Positions 1-8,477 of a stretch of DNA of 51,923 bases are shown here, piece by piece; within the stretch, counting starts at the first letter, position 1; each line of letters starts with the position of its first letter. Location of the stretch: the NCBI GenBank assembly GCA_049303905.1, contig JBAQNP010000004.1, positions 1 through 51,923 of the forward strand, read 5' to 3'. Position numbers and translations under genes: made by a program. The notes beneath the pieces are model-generated. The model ran no database searches, was not told where the DNA came from, and worked only from the letters and a program-made list of their open reading frames with translations. This DNA comes from UBA2206 sp049303905 (lineage in GTDB: Bacteria; Patescibacteriota; Minisyncoccia; Moranbacterales; UBA2206).

Positions 1-128
<128 letters not shown>

Positions 129-460
129 TGTTTAGGATTTTACTTCTAAATATATAAAGAAAAAATTTCTTTTATTTGAATAGACTCAATTGTTGTCCCG
201 TCGCCCGAAAGCGACAGAACGAGGACTAATCGCAAAAAATTGTGATTAATTAAATTGTTAAAGTTCTTGTCTTATGCTTGCCCGCCAGTGAGGCGGGAAC
301 AAAAAACACATCTCCGCGCACCAACATAATAATGCACAAAGATGTATCTTTGTTTCACCCTTGTCGCGTGATCCGAAGGATTTTACGCGACGAATTTTAA
401 AGTAATTTTTTGAGTTAAATTATTGTGCCTTTTTGGACTTAAATAATTATATGCAACTCG
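129..460 (-). promoter_or_regulatory. rRNA leader with boxA-like antitermination site
   Basis: This 330 bp stretch has no gene. On the minus strand it has AACTTTAACA (core CTTTAACA at 256-263), matching the boxA core used by Nus-factor antitermination. It also has a GTCGC/GCGAC hairpin near 200-215 and a CCCGCC-AGTGA-GGCGGG palindrome at 281-297 that belongs to the dispersed palindrome family of this window. The boxA call rests on motif and position only. Confidence 0.5.
281..297. repeat. GC-rich palindrome (CCCGCC/GGCGGG family) in rRNA leader
   Basis: CCCGCC, a five-base loop and GGCGGG form a perfect 6-bp hairpin. The same palindrome, with different loops, recurs in coding and intergenic DNA at 22802, 38263, 39902, 45580 and 47452. 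Confidence 0.7.
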
Positions 461-468
461 TACTGTCT

Positions 469-497
469 ATATTATACAAATTTATAAATCCTGTCAA
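469..497 (-). promoter_or_regulatory. Promoter of the rRNA operon
   Basis: On the minus strand a perfect -35 TTGACA (492-497) is followed by the run TATAATAT. Read as TAATAT (469-474) the spacer is 17 bp; read as TATAAT (471-476) it is 15 bp. It is the only strong promoter upstream of the 16S gene, leaving a leader of about 340 nt. Confidence 0.75.
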
Positions 498-506
498 GTC
501 TATTTT

Positions 507-806
507 TTATACCTTCACCAATGACATTTTTTCCAGCTTAATTAGGCGTTTTTCGTGATCATCTGCAACCTCATCAATTTCTTTAAATCTCTCGCTTTTA
601 TCAACTAAATTAGACTTTACATAATCCATATCCTCTTTTAGCATCGTCACATCTTCTGAGACAGTCGCTAACTGTTCGCCAAAAACCTTAAATTGACTCT
701 TGAGTTCTTCAGCAACAACATCAAAATGCCTTTTAGTTTCTTCTGTTTTAACATCAAAATGTTTTTTAATTTCTTCTATTAATTTTTTATTTTCTTCGTT
801 TTTCAT
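507..806 (-). CDS. Small coiled-coil protein, function unknown
   Basis: A 99-residue, highly charged protein with no signal peptide or membrane segment. Residues 1-50 hold a near-repeat of KKHFDVKTEE / KRHFDVVAEE, and the rest shows heptad-like spacing of Leu, Val and Ile, so a long helical coiled coil is expected. Similar 'KHFDVVAE.LK' proteins are common orphans in Parcubacteria-type genomes, where they are annotated as hypothetical. The start overlaps the end of the upstream zinc-ribbon-like gene by 20 bp, suggesting the two are co-transcribed and perhaps translationally coupled. No function is assigned. Confidence 0.75.
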   Translation of the reverse strand: MKNEENKKLIEEIKKHFDVKTEETKRHFDVVAEELKSQFKVFGEQLATVSEDVTMLKEDMDYVKSNLVDKSERFKEIDEVADDHEKRLIKLEKMSLVKV

Positions 807-966
807 CTTTTTTAATTAGTTTTTTGTTATTAAGAAATTTTAATATTGGCTTAGCACAATTGCCACAAATATCAAAACTCGCAAAAAATCCTCCGACTGA
901 AACATTCACTTCGTTTCCGGTTTTACTTAAAGATTTTTTGCAAATATCGCATTTAATGATTCTCAT
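787..966 (-). CDS. Small two-CxxC protein, probable zinc ribbon
   Basis: A 59-codon frame on the minus strand starts with ATG at 966 and ends with TAA at 787-789. It encodes CDIC near residue 6 and CGNC near residue 34, two CxxC knuckles 25 residues apart, as in treble-clef or zinc-ribbon folds. A lysine-rich tail follows. The frame overlaps the start of the next gene by 20 bp, a usual arrangement in this window. It may bind nucleic acid or a partner protein, but nothing beyond the Cys pattern supports a function. Confidence 0.6.
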   Translation of the reverse strand: MRIIKCDICKKSLSKTGNEVNVSVGGFFASFDICGNCAKPILKFLNNKKLIKKDEKRRK

Positions 967-1010
967 AAATCCATTATAACATTCATTGACACCTGGTCAA
1001 ATTCTGATTT

Positions 1011-2318
1011 TTAATTCTTAATTTCTACTGCATTTTCTTGGCAAATCTTCGCATATTCATAAAAACTCCTCCTTGGTTTTCGCTCGAGCGTTTTAAAATC
1101 AATTTCAATTAGTCCAAAGCGAGGTTCATATCCATAAAGCCATTCGAAATTATCCAAAAGCGACCAGTGATTGTATCCGCGCACATCTGCACCTTCCGAG
1201 ATAGCTTTATGCACAAATTTCAAATGTTCTTGAATGAAAACAATTCGCTCTTTGTCATCCAGTCCAGTGTCAGTTGGCACGCCATTTTCGGTAATATAAA
1301 TTGGCAAATTATGCTTCTTTTTTACCTCCACTAAAACCTTATAAATCCCTTCTGGATAAGTTATCCATTTCATTAAATTATTTTCATTTTTTTCAATCGT
1401 AAAACCAAGATAAACTTGATTTTTTGAATCCATCTTGATATTTTTCCAATCAAATTTAATTCTACCTAAGCGATAATATTGAATCGCCACAAAATCCAAA
1501 CTTTCCTTGATCTTATTATCAATCAAATCCACTCGGTACCATTTTGCTAGACGATTTATAATTGCCACCAAAAAACCTAGATTTTCCGATTCATACCAAT
1601 TATATAAATAGCTAACGCCAACTGGCACAGACGAATATTTTTCCTTAATAATTAGATAGGCCTTTTTGTGCGAATCAGCAACATTTTTCAATGCTCGAAA
1701 AAATTTGAATGGATTTTTATATCCAGGCGGAAACACACCGCCTAAATATCCTTGTCCAAGCGGAACCATCGGCTCATTGAAAACTTGATAGAGATCAATC
1801 AAATCTCCCAATTCATCAACAACTTTCTGCACATAACGCGTGAAAATTTCCACTGATTTTTTATTGTGAAATCCATATTTTTTTGAAAACCAAAGCGGAC
1901 TCACCCACCACCACAGCGTCACTTGAGTTTTAATGTTTCTACTTTTAAGGTCTTTGAGAATTTCGCGATAATGCGCAAATTCTTCCTCAGAAAAAATTCC
2001 CTCTTCAGTTTCAACTCGGCCCCACTCAATCGACATGCGATAAGCATTACAACCAAGCTCAGTCAAAAAATCATGATCAGTTTTGAATCGATTATAATAA
2101 TCACAAGCCATTCCAGATTCATCCTTGGCTTTTCCTTGTTTTTCCCATTCCCACCAATCCGTATTAGAGTTATTCCCTTCGACTTGGTAGGAAGAAGTTG
2201 CTGCTCCCCATAAAAACCCTGATGGAAAAGTTAGAGTTTTTGGTTTGTTGAGATTATTTTTTTCATTTTTCTCACGAGATTCTTCCATAAAGACAGTATT
2301 TCCACAGGGCAAGCCCAT
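1011..2318 (-). CDS. Glycoside hydrolase family 1 (beta-glucosidase-like)
   Basis: A 435-residue (beta/alpha)8-barrel enzyme expected to hydrolyse beta-glucosides or beta-galactosides with retention. The N-terminal GH1 signature FPSGFLWGAATSSYQVEG is at 31-48. The acid/base glutamate is E182 in VFNEPM, and the nucleophile is E344 in YITENGV. The length is typical or slightly short. Residues 1-11 look non-coding, and the ATG at 2285 (MEESREK) is as likely a start; neither has a clear ribosome binding site. No signal peptide is seen, so it is probably cytoplasmic, acting on imported or intracellular glycosides. No sugar transporter or regulator gene is adjacent. Confidence 0.92.
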   Translation of the reverse strand: MGLPCGNTVFMEESREKNEKNNLNKPKTLTFPSGFLWGAATSSYQVEGNNSNTDWWEWEKQGKAKDESGMACDYYNRFKTDHDFLTELGCNAYRMSIEWGRVETEEGIFSEEEFAHYREILKDLKSRNIKTQVTLWWWVSPLWFSKKYGFHNKKSVEIFTRYVQKVVDELGDLIDLYQVFNEPMVPLGQGYLGGVFPPGYKNPFKFFRALKNVADSHKKAYLIIKEKYSSVPVGVSYLYNWYESENLGFLVAIINRLAKWYRVDLIDNKIKESLDFVAIQYYRLGRIKFDWKNIKMDSKNQVYLGFTIEKNENNLMKWITYPEGIYKVLVEVKKKHNLPIYITENGVPTDTGLDDKERIVFIQEHLKFVHKAISEGADVRGYNHWSLLDNFEWLYGYEPRFGLIEIDFKTLERKPRRSFYEYAKICQENAVEIKN

Positions 2319-2362
2319 CCGGAAATTTTAAATTGTTTGACATAAAAATTTCTCTTACAAAC

Positions 2363-2983
2363 CTAAGGAAGTTTTGGCATACCTGCGCCACCAGGAATAT
2401 CCATTCCGCTTGGCAAGTTATTCATCATATTTTTCAGCATTTCGCATTGGTCAGTAAAAGTAATGTCCTTTGGAATAGAAAAATCTGTTCCGGAATACGC
2501 TTCACATTTTACATCAGTTGCATTGTCAAAATATTCTTCATCACTTATTGAATCTGCCATCGGTTCACTGCCACCCTGATCTTTCGGGATGTTTTTTTCC
2601 ATTTCTTTCATACAAACTGTGGTCATTTTCATTCCGGTTTTTTCTCCCTCCGCCCAAGAATACATCGCTTCCTCATCAAAAATCACAATCTGTTTTTTCC
2701 CCATCACGGTTGATTCAGCTTTATATTTTTTTCCATTAACATAAGCTGTCGAAGTTATATCTCCCGCCTCGCCCTTAAATTTATATGCGCATTTCATTTC
2801 TTTTCCAAGCCCCATTGCATCCTTGATTGAACTAATCACTCCACCTTTTTCAGCTTTTGTTTCTGTCGTAACGCTACTCTTGTTTTCTGCTTTCATTTCA
2901 CCAGCCTTATCCGCCGGCTTATTCCCGCATCCTGCCAAAAGCAAGATTCCCACTGCCAACAAAACAACCTTTGTTTTTTTCAT
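2363..2983 (-). CDS. Secreted lipoprotein, function unknown
   Basis: A 206-residue protein with a classic type II signal peptide: KK start, a hydrophobic core and the lipobox LLAG-C19. A Lys/Glu/Thr-rich linker follows, then a globular domain from about residue 60 with paired cysteines and a beta-rich segment. The C-terminus is Gly/Pro/Met-rich. Similar lipoproteins with a 'C.YKF.....G.VYV.GKKY' core are common orphans in Parcubacteria-type genomes and resemble outer-surface carrier or chaperone folds only loosely. It is expected to be anchored on the outer face of the cell membrane. No operon partner is evident. Confidence 0.8.
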   Translation of the reverse strand: MKKTKVVLLAVGILLLAGCGNKPADKAGEMKAENKSSVTTETKAEKGGVISSIKDAMGLGKEMKCAYKFKGEAGDITSTAYVNGKKYKAESTVMGKKQIVIFDEEAMYSWAEGEKTGMKMTTVCMKEMEKNIPKDQGGSEPMADSISDEEYFDNATDVKCEAYSGTDFSIPKDITFTDQCEMLKNMMNNLPSGMDIPGGAGMPKLP

Positions 2984-3001
2984 ATTTTTTTATTAAATAA
3001 A

Positions 3002-3607
3002 TTAATTTACACTTTTTTTCATCTTCAAAATATCCACGCCCATTTTTTTCAGTTCCGGATAAATTTTGTTAAGTGGCAGACCTATCACGGAATAGAAATC
3101 CCCCTCTATACTTTCAATCAAAACTGCTCCCAATTCCATCATACCATAAGATCCGCCTCTTGATAATGGTTCTTTTGTGGCTACATAGTCTGCAATTTCT
3201 TCTACACTTAGATCTCTAAACTTTACCAAGGCTTTCCCAAAATCATTAATCACTATTTTATTCTTAGTATCAATTATCGAAAAACCACTGACAATTTCGT
3301 GCGTTTTTCCGGAAAAATTCTTGAGCGTTTGAAAGGCATCTTCTTCATTTTTTGGTTTGCCGATAAATTTTCCATTAAAAATCGTAAACGTATCTCCACT
3401 GATTATAATCGCATCATCATAGTACTTGGCCACGTCTTCCCCCTTTTTAAGAGCCAAAAATTTCACGAGCTCATATGGATCACTCATTGCCGTCATATCT
3501 TCCTCGTATTCACTTTCGCGAATCTCAAACTCAAGCCCAACTTGTTCCAGAAGAGCTTTCCTGCGAGGCGACCTTGAAGCTAAAATTATTTTTCTTAATT
3601 GCTTCAT
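3002..3607 (-). CDS. maf: Maf-like nucleoside triphosphate pyrophosphatase
   Basis: Maf enzymes hydrolyse non-canonical or pyrimidine nucleoside triphosphates to monophosphates and pyrophosphate, cleaning the nucleotide pool. The N-terminal ILASRSPRRKALL loop binds phosphate, and SGDTFTIFNGKFIGKP carries the catalytic Asp and the conserved GKP. The ATG at 3607 is preferred because it overlaps the upstream stop as ATGA and has GGATGAG just upstream. An upstream ATG at 3622 would add five residues. Length is normal for the family. It is the downstream partner of the small membrane protein at 3604-3933. Confidence 0.93.
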   Translation of the reverse strand: MKQLRKIILASRSPRRKALLEQVGLEFEIRESEYEEDMTAMSDPYELVKFLALKKGEDVAKYYDDAIIISGDTFTIFNGKFIGKPKNEEDAFQTLKNFSGKTHEIVSGFSIIDTKNKIVINDFGKALVKFRDLSVEEIADYVATKEPLSRGGSYGMMELGAVLIESIEGDFYSVIGLPLNKIYPELKKMGVDILKMKKSVN

Positions 3608-3933
3608 AAAGTTCTCATCCAATTAACAATTACCAGAATCATCCCAACAATAAAAATTGCTCCAAAAATTATCTTATTATATTTCGCCAACCAATTTGGC
3701 AGATAGATATCAAAATTATCTTTCTTTCCAAGATCATATTTTCTCGCCATAGGAGTCAGCGGACAAGTCCATTTGTTGAGCAATAGAACTGTTGTTTCTA
3801 TGATAAGCAAAGCTATGGAGATATATAAAATTAAATTGAAAGTATTGGTGATGCCGGCATAAAAAATATAGAAAGTAGCAAAAACCATGACTGTCCAGAT
3901 TATCGTGTGAATGATTTTTATAAATCTAAGCAT
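3604..3933 (-). CDS. Small membrane protein, three predicted TM segments
   Basis: A 109-residue membrane protein with hydrophobic stretches at about 5-25, 32-52 and 87-106. Between the second and third is a conserved-looking motif, KWTCPLTPMARKY, followed by DNFDIYLP and WLAKYNK. The CPLT block resembles that of DUF2784-type proteins, but I cannot confirm the family. The stop codon overlaps the maf start as ATGA, so both should be translated from one message. Function unknown. Confidence 0.75.
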   Translation of the reverse strand: MLRFIKIIHTIIWTVMVFATFYIFYAGITNTFNLILYISIALLIIETTVLLLNKWTCPLTPMARKYDLGKKDNFDIYLPNWLAKYNKIIFGAIFIVGMILVIVNWMRTL

Positions 3934-4012
3934 TATTAATATTTTTTATTCTTTCAAAAATTATTTCTTCTTAATCACTTTCATCCCATCCTAGTATTCA
4001 TCATCAAAATAA

Positions 4013-4402
4013 TCATCTAAATAACTCTTCATCATCATTAACATATTTTCTCATTATCAAATATGCTCCATATAAATCCCTAATGTATGGCAATTCTGTA
4101 TTGGTTAAAACCTCTTTCATATATGAGTTACCAACTATTTTCTCATAAGGAGAACCTATCGGCGGTTTTTTTTCTTTTTTTATAAAACTAAGCAATTCAG
4201 AAAATTTTTCTTGCATCTGAGAAGATAATCCTACATTCTCTTCTGCAAATTTTTTATAATATGGCTTACTTTTATATATAGATTCCAACCAATTATATCC
4301 GTCAGGTAAAAAATGCACATAAAAATTATTTTGCCTATTTATAAAATCTTCAAATGATAATTCTTTTTTTTCAACCTCAAATCCCCCAAATTCATTCTTC
4401 AT
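4013..4402 (-). CDS. Hypothetical soluble protein
   Basis: A 129-residue protein with no signal peptide, membrane segment or motif I recognise. It is rich in Tyr, Phe, Lys and Glu and looks mainly helical. It starts four bases after the serS stop, so it is almost certainly co-transcribed with serS. Codon and base use match its neighbours. No function assigned. Confidence 0.65.
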   Translation of the reverse strand: MKNEFGGFEVEKKELSFEDFINRQNNFYVHFLPDGYNWLESIYKSKPYYKKFAEENVGLSSQMQEKFSELLSFIKKEKKPPIGSPYEKIVGNSYMKEVLTNTELPYIRDLYGAYLIMRKYVNDDEELFR

Positions 4403-4406
4403 AGTT

Positions 4407-5732
4407 TTATTTTTTAGTTTGTATCCTTTCTATCCCTCCCGACATATATTTCCTCAAAACTTCTGGGATAAGCACTGAACCATCGGCTTGTTGGTAGTTT
4501 TCGATAATTGAAATAAATGTTCGGGGCGATGCAAGAGCAGTATTGTTTAGCATATACACATATTTTTTCTCTCCGTTTTTGTCAGCATACTTAACATTCA
4601 ATCTTCTTGCTTGCCAATCTAGGAAATTAGAAGCGCTTCCGGTTTCGCCATAGCCATTTCGACTAGGAATCCAAGCTTCGATATCAAACATCTTATATTT
4701 CCCCGCACTCATATCTCCCGTACAAATTTTAAGCTGCCTATATGGCAATCCGAGTTCTTCATGCATTTCTTTGGAAATTCCCACCATTTCTTGTTGCAAC
4801 GCATCCGATTCTTCAATGTTAGCTTTTGACAAAATAACTTGTTCCACTTTCATAAATTCATGCACGCGATACAATCCTTTTGTGTCCTTACCATAACTGC
4901 CAATCTCACTGCGATAGCATTGTGAATATCCGCAAAGTTTCATCGGCAAATCTTCTTCCTTCAAAACTTCTCCGGAATAATATGCCAAAAGTGAAGGCTC
5001 GGCTGTGCCTACGAGAAATTTTTTGTCCCGACTTATTTCTCCATCCGCTTCTTTGTCTGAAGAAGCTACTTGATAAATTTCATCAATTTCCGAATTATAT
5101 TCTTTGCCCTTGAAATATCCACTGCCAAACAATGGGAACTCTTTGACCAAAGTTGGAACAATCATTGGAGAATAACCTTTTGATATCATTTTTTGCAAAG
5201 CATACATCATAAATCCCATCATCAAACTCACACCTTCATTTTTCACATAATACCCGCGATAACCAGAAACTTTCGCGCCTCTTTCCAGATCCAAGATATC
5301 CAAATCTTTCCCCAGTTGAATATGGTCTTTTATTTCAAAATCAAATTTTGGAATTTCGCCCCAAGTATAAATTTCCACATTTTCTTTTTCACTCTTTCCA
5401 ACTGGCACATCTTCAGCTGGAATTACTGGCACCTTCACCATCAAATCATCAAAGTGTTTTTTTATTTCCAAATATTCCGGTTCCGCAATCGCCATTTTTT
5501 CCTTGACCGCTTTCCCTTGTTCGATCAAAGTTTTTCGCTCATCCCCTTGTGATTTTTGAATCAAATCATTGAGCACATTTTTTTCCGCGTTCAATTCTTC
5601 AATGTATCGCAAAGCTCTCAATCTTTCTCCGTCCGTTTCCAGGAGTCCATCCAAATCTAAATCGATGTTCTTATTCTTAATCGCTTCCTTAATTTTGTCC
5701 GCATTTTCCCTAATGAATTTTATATCTAACAT
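4407..5732 (-). CDS. serS: Seryl-tRNA synthetase
   Basis: This class II synthetase charges tRNA-Ser, and tRNA-Sec where present, with serine. The N-terminal long-helix arm (residues 1-110, MLDIKFIREN start) is the antiparallel coiled coil that grips the long variable arm of tRNA-Ser. Class II motif 2 is seen as CGYSQCYRSEIGSYGKDTKG. Motif 3 lies near the C-terminus as ALASPRTFISIIENYQ, and ETGSASNFLDWQARRL marks the serine pocket. At 441 residues it has the usual length. The downstream orphan at 4013-4402 follows with almost no gap. Confidence 0.97.
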   Translation of the reverse strand: MLDIKFIRENADKIKEAIKNKNIDLDLDGLLETDGERLRALRYIEELNAEKNVLNDLIQKSQGDERKTLIEQGKAVKEKMAIAEPEYLEIKKHFDDLMVKVPVIPAEDVPVGKSEKENVEIYTWGEIPKFDFEIKDHIQLGKDLDILDLERGAKVSGYRGYYVKNEGVSLMMGFMMYALQKMISKGYSPMIVPTLVKEFPLFGSGYFKGKEYNSEIDEIYQVASSDKEADGEISRDKKFLVGTAEPSLLAYYSGEVLKEEDLPMKLCGYSQCYRSEIGSYGKDTKGLYRVHEFMKVEQVILSKANIEESDALQQEMVGISKEMHEELGLPYRQLKICTGDMSAGKYKMFDIEAWIPSRNGYGETGSASNFLDWQARRLNVKYADKNGEKKYVYMLNNTALASPRTFISIIENYQQADGSVLIPEVLRKYMSGGIERIQTKK

Positions 5733-5770
5733 ATGCTTAAAATTATCAATAATTACAAAATTATTCCCAT

Positions 5771-5824
5771 CTCCCCTTCTCCTTTATAAGGAGAAGGTGC
5801 CCAAAGGGCGGATGAGGTATATCC
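5771..5824. repeat. Dispersed palindromic repeat (CTCCTTTATAAGGAG core)
   Basis: A short intergenic palindrome with core CTCCTTTATAAGGAG, followed by a GGTGAGGTATAT-like tail. A diverged second copy lies at 34778-34820 upstream of hrcA. The shared core and tail show that the two copies belong to one repeat family. Confidence 0.65.
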
Positions 5825-5859
5825 AATATATCACAGCTTTTTAAATATAAAAAGCGCGC

Positions 5860-6972
5860 TTACCCTGCCCAATAGTTATTCACAAATAGAATTATATCCA
5901 GCGCCAAAAAAAGAGTCGAGGCGAAAATCCAGGCAAACTGAATTGTTTTATTCTTTATGCTTGCAAGTAGAATAAAAAGTGGGAACATCACCAAACTATA
6001 ACGCCCCACGCTCATTAGCGTTCCGGAAGTAAAGGCGGCGATAAGCGTGGTGGACATAAAAATTGAGTAGAGTGGCGACAATTTTCGATAGACTGCCACG
6101 ACAGCCGAAATAATGAAAATTGCCAAGAAAATATCAATGCCCATATTGGCAATTGAAGGATGTGAAAAAAAAGAAAAATGTTCCCAGTTTATCGAAAAAG
6201 ATCGCCCCCAATTGCTTTGAATATTGAAAAACAAAAATGGATCGCCGAATTTCCAAAAATCATATCCCAAAAACAAAAAACTTCCAATTGGCGCAAAAGC
6301 TACCGGAAAAAACTTGAGCCAGTTTTTTGGTCGGATCATTTCTTTCCAACCATTCATTTCAATTATTTTCCAAAAAATTGGTAGCGCCAGAAAAACTCCA
6401 TTGCTGTGCGCCAGCGCTCCGAGAAATGCGATAAATCCCGCTAGATAAAAATTTTTCTTGAAAGCATAATAGAAAGTTGCGATGGTGAGAAACAAAAAAA
6501 TTGATTCGGTATAGATTACATTGAAAAAAAATGCCGTGGGAAAAATTAGCATCAAAATTATCGGGAGTTCCGGATCAATTTCCGGATGGAATTCTTTCAG
6601 GAATTTGAAGAAATATACACAAGACAAAAGCAAAAAAATCATGCTCAAAATCCAACCCGCCAGCACAAAATTTCCCACCATAATTGTTCCCAGAATTTTA
6701 ATTAGTGCAGGATAGAGTGGAAAGAAAACTACATTTGCCAAAGTATTGTCAGTTCGCAGATAGTATCCATTATTCACAATGTCCAGATACCAATATGAAT
6801 CCCAGCGATTATGCATATCTAAAAATCCGCTGTTTTTGGCAACCGGAAAACTTTTCGGAGTGATCCAAGTATAAGCCGTGTCCGGTTCAAGATTGAATCT
6901 ATTGAGCACCACAAACCCAAAAACATTCACAATAATCAGCCACAATATAACAATGAGTAATATTTTTTTCAT
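5860..6972 (-). CDS. GT-C fold glycosyltransferase, PIG-V-like mannosyltransferase
   Basis: A 370-residue integral membrane protein with about nine hydrophobic segments. Just after the first segment is HNRWDSYWYLDIVNNGY, which matches the RWDxxWYLxIAxxGY motif of PIG-V/GPI mannosyltransferase-like GT-C enzymes. Its Asp is thought to bind the lipid-linked sugar or metal. It should transfer a sugar from a polyprenyl-phosphate donor to an acceptor on the outer face of the membrane; donor and acceptor are unknown. The start overlaps the stop of the upstream metallopeptidase gene by four bases (ATGA). Confidence 0.8.
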   Translation of the reverse strand: MKKILLIVILWLIIVNVFGFVVLNRFNLEPDTAYTWITPKSFPVAKNSGFLDMHNRWDSYWYLDIVNNGYYLRTDNTLANVVFFPLYPALIKILGTIMVGNFVLAGWILSMIFLLLSCVYFFKFLKEFHPEIDPELPIILMLIFPTAFFFNVIYTESIFLFLTIATFYYAFKKNFYLAGFIAFLGALAHSNGVFLALPIFWKIIEMNGWKEMIRPKNWLKFFPVAFAPIGSFLFLGYDFWKFGDPFLFFNIQSNWGRSFSINWEHFSFFSHPSIANMGIDIFLAIFIISAVVAVYRKLSPLYSIFMSTTLIAAFTSGTLMSVGRYSLVMFPLFILLASIKNKTIQFAWIFASTLFLALDIILFVNNYWAG

Positions 6973-7886
6973 ATTGTATTTTTATCTTCTAACCAATTTA
7001 TAAAATCCTGCCTGACTTCATCTAGATTATCACTTTTTGTAATTTCCAAAATAGCAACCGCAAATTGTTTTCCTTCCCATTCTTTCCCCAGTTTCTCTGC
7101 TTCCGCGTTAGTTAATTGATTATTTTCATACTTACTGGCAATTCCGTTATACTCTTTCGCTGTTCTATGAATATCTTCATTCAATAAAGTTCGTTTAAAT
7201 ATTCCTTTGTCGTTTCTTCTTGCTGTTGCTGGTGACTTCCTAAATAAGTCAATCATTTTATCCTTACCGCCCTTTTCTTGTATTATCCATAAAAGAAAAG
7301 CTTTGCCAATATTATGCTCGGCTGAATTTAAATCTTCTCCAAAAGTAACTGAGTTTTCAAAATCTATACATCTATTGAAAAGATCTGGATTATTTAATAA
7401 TATTTGATTAGCTCCTGCTTTTATTTGTTCAACTGGAATTTTTTCTTTCGTATCTTCAACCAAGCTTGCCCAGCCTTCATCTAACAATCTTGTCGCCGGT
7501 TGCTTCTCCATGCCAGTTACTGACCACATCACGATATGAGCCATTTCATGCTTTAGGATGCGTGTAAAAATAAAATCATTATCCTCCTGCATTAAACCAT
7601 TAATATATTTTTGTTCTAACTCTAAACTACTAAGTCTTTTGTCAACTAATATTTTTGTGCTATTTTCATCAACTTTCGTGCAAGCAAGAACTTCTTTTCC
7701 GCCGTGCATCTGTTTTAATTCTTCCGCATCAAGAAAAATGATTCGCAATTCTGGCAATTTCCAATTTTCAATTCCAAGTGTTTTGAAAGCTTTTCCTAAT
7801 TCAGTAACCGCCGAATTAACATCCACCTGTCTTTCTGGACACTCAATTGATATTTCTTTTTTTATGCCTACTTTTTCAAAATCCAT
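6969..7886 (-). CDS. Gluzincin-type zinc metallopeptidase (HExxH)
   Basis: A 305-residue soluble protein. H113-E114-x-x-H117 (LKHEMAHIV) is the zinc-binding helix, and E137 in LLDEGWAS, 20 residues on, is the third ligand expected for gluzincins of the peptidase MA clan. There is no signal peptide, so it probably acts in the cytoplasm. Substrate unknown. The stop overlaps the start of the GT-C gene by four bases. Upstream, a perfect palindrome at 7952-7979 contains a TATATA element that could be its -10, so it may be controlled by the TrpR-like protein encoded next. Confidence 0.75.
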   Translation of the reverse strand: MDFEKVGIKKEISIECPERQVDVNSAVTELGKAFKTLGIENWKLPELRIIFLDAEELKQMHGGKEVLACTKVDENSTKILVDKRLSSLELEQKYINGLMQEDNDFIFTRILKHEMAHIVMWSVTGMEKQPATRLLDEGWASLVEDTKEKIPVEQIKAGANQILLNNPDLFNRCIDFENSVTFGEDLNSAEHNIGKAFLLWIIQEKGGKDKMIDLFRKSPATARRNDKGIFKRTLLNEDIHRTAKEYNGIASKYENNQLTNAEAEKLGKEWEGKQFAVAILEITKSDNLDEVRQDFINWLEDKNTI

Positions 7887-7951
7887 AATTTTCTATTCAA
7901 ATAAATTATTCCACAAAAAATATCTCACTTTTTTTATTACACTTTCTGCTT

Positions 7952-7979
7952 CACTACCATATATAGGCGAATGGTAGTG
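7952..7979. promoter_or_regulatory. Operator-like palindrome, copy 1
   Basis: CACTACCAT and ATGGTAGTG form a perfect 9-bp inverted repeat around a 10-bp spacer, ATATAGGCGA. It lies just after the TrpR-like gene stop and 66 bp before the metallopeptidase start. An almost identical copy is on the other side of the TrpR-like gene. On the minus strand no T-run follows it, so it is not a terminator for these genes. Confidence 0.65.
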
Positions 7980-7982
7980 GTT

Positions 7983-8390
7983 TTATTTTAGCATATTTTT
8001 TAGTAATCTGTGATGGGCATACTTATTTAGCCCGTTCTTATTTTTTGTTTTTTCTCCTTTGTTTGATTTGCCTTTAACTATCTTTCTGACTTTTTCCGAA
8101 ATAAATTTACTCTTATTTTCATCTTCTTTTAACCAGTGCTCAATTTTGCTAATCGTCATATGACTCACTCCTAATTTTTTCTGTATAATTTCATAACTTT
8201 CTTCTGCCACTAACATCTTAGCTATTTGTATCCGTCGACCAACCATCAAAACTTCACTTGGAGTGAGCAGATCTATCAGAAAATCTATGATTTCTTGTTT
8301 GGTTTTTAAGCCTGACAAAACTTCAAATAACTCATCAATTATATAACCTTTTTCTTTTTTATCAATTGAATAAACTTTAACTTTAGACAT
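7983..8390 (-). CDS. TrpR-like (YerC/YecD type) transcriptional regulator
   Basis: A 135-residue protein of the Trp-repressor superfamily. The core LLTPSEVLMVGRRIQIAKML, followed by YEIIQKKLGVSHMTISKIEHWL, is the TrpR helix-turn-helix region, with the recognition helix in SHMTISKI. The N-terminal KTKQEIIDFLIDL segment is typical of the YerC/YecD branch, whose ligand and targets are not well established. The Lys/Asn-rich C-terminal tail of about 35 residues is outside the family core. Identical palindromes flank the gene, one about 40 bp upstream of its start, which fits autoregulation plus control of the metallopeptidase. Confidence 0.88.
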   Translation of the reverse strand: MSKVKVYSIDKKEKGYIIDELFEVLSGLKTKQEIIDFLIDLLTPSEVLMVGRRIQIAKMLVAEESYEIIQKKLGVSHMTISKIEHWLKEDENKSKFISEKVRKIVKGKSNKGEKTKNKNGLNKYAHHRLLKNMLK

Positions 8391-8430
8391 TTTTTATTTT
8401 AATATTATTTTTTTACCTTGTTTCATCTCT

Positions 8431-8457
8431 CACTACCATATATAAGCGAATGGTAGT
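8431..8457. promoter_or_regulatory. Operator-like palindrome, copy 2
   Basis: ACTACCAT and ATGGTAGT again enclose a 10-bp spacer, ATATAAGCGA, differing from copy 1 by one base in the spacer. It is 41 bp upstream of the TrpR-like start. The TATATA in the spacer on the minus strand could be a -10 element, so a bound regulator would block RNA polymerase. Confidence 0.65.
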
Positions 8458-8477
8458 AATTTTATGCTTGTTGTGTT

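Noticed and set aside
5193..5552. 119-residue plus-strand frame
   Set aside because: It is an antisense shadow of serS, rich in Phe, His and Ile as expected for the complement of Lys/Glu codons.
7952..7979. Rho-independent terminator
   Set aside because: On the minus strand, the direction of the genes, no T-run follows the stem; the duplicated palindrome fits an operator better.
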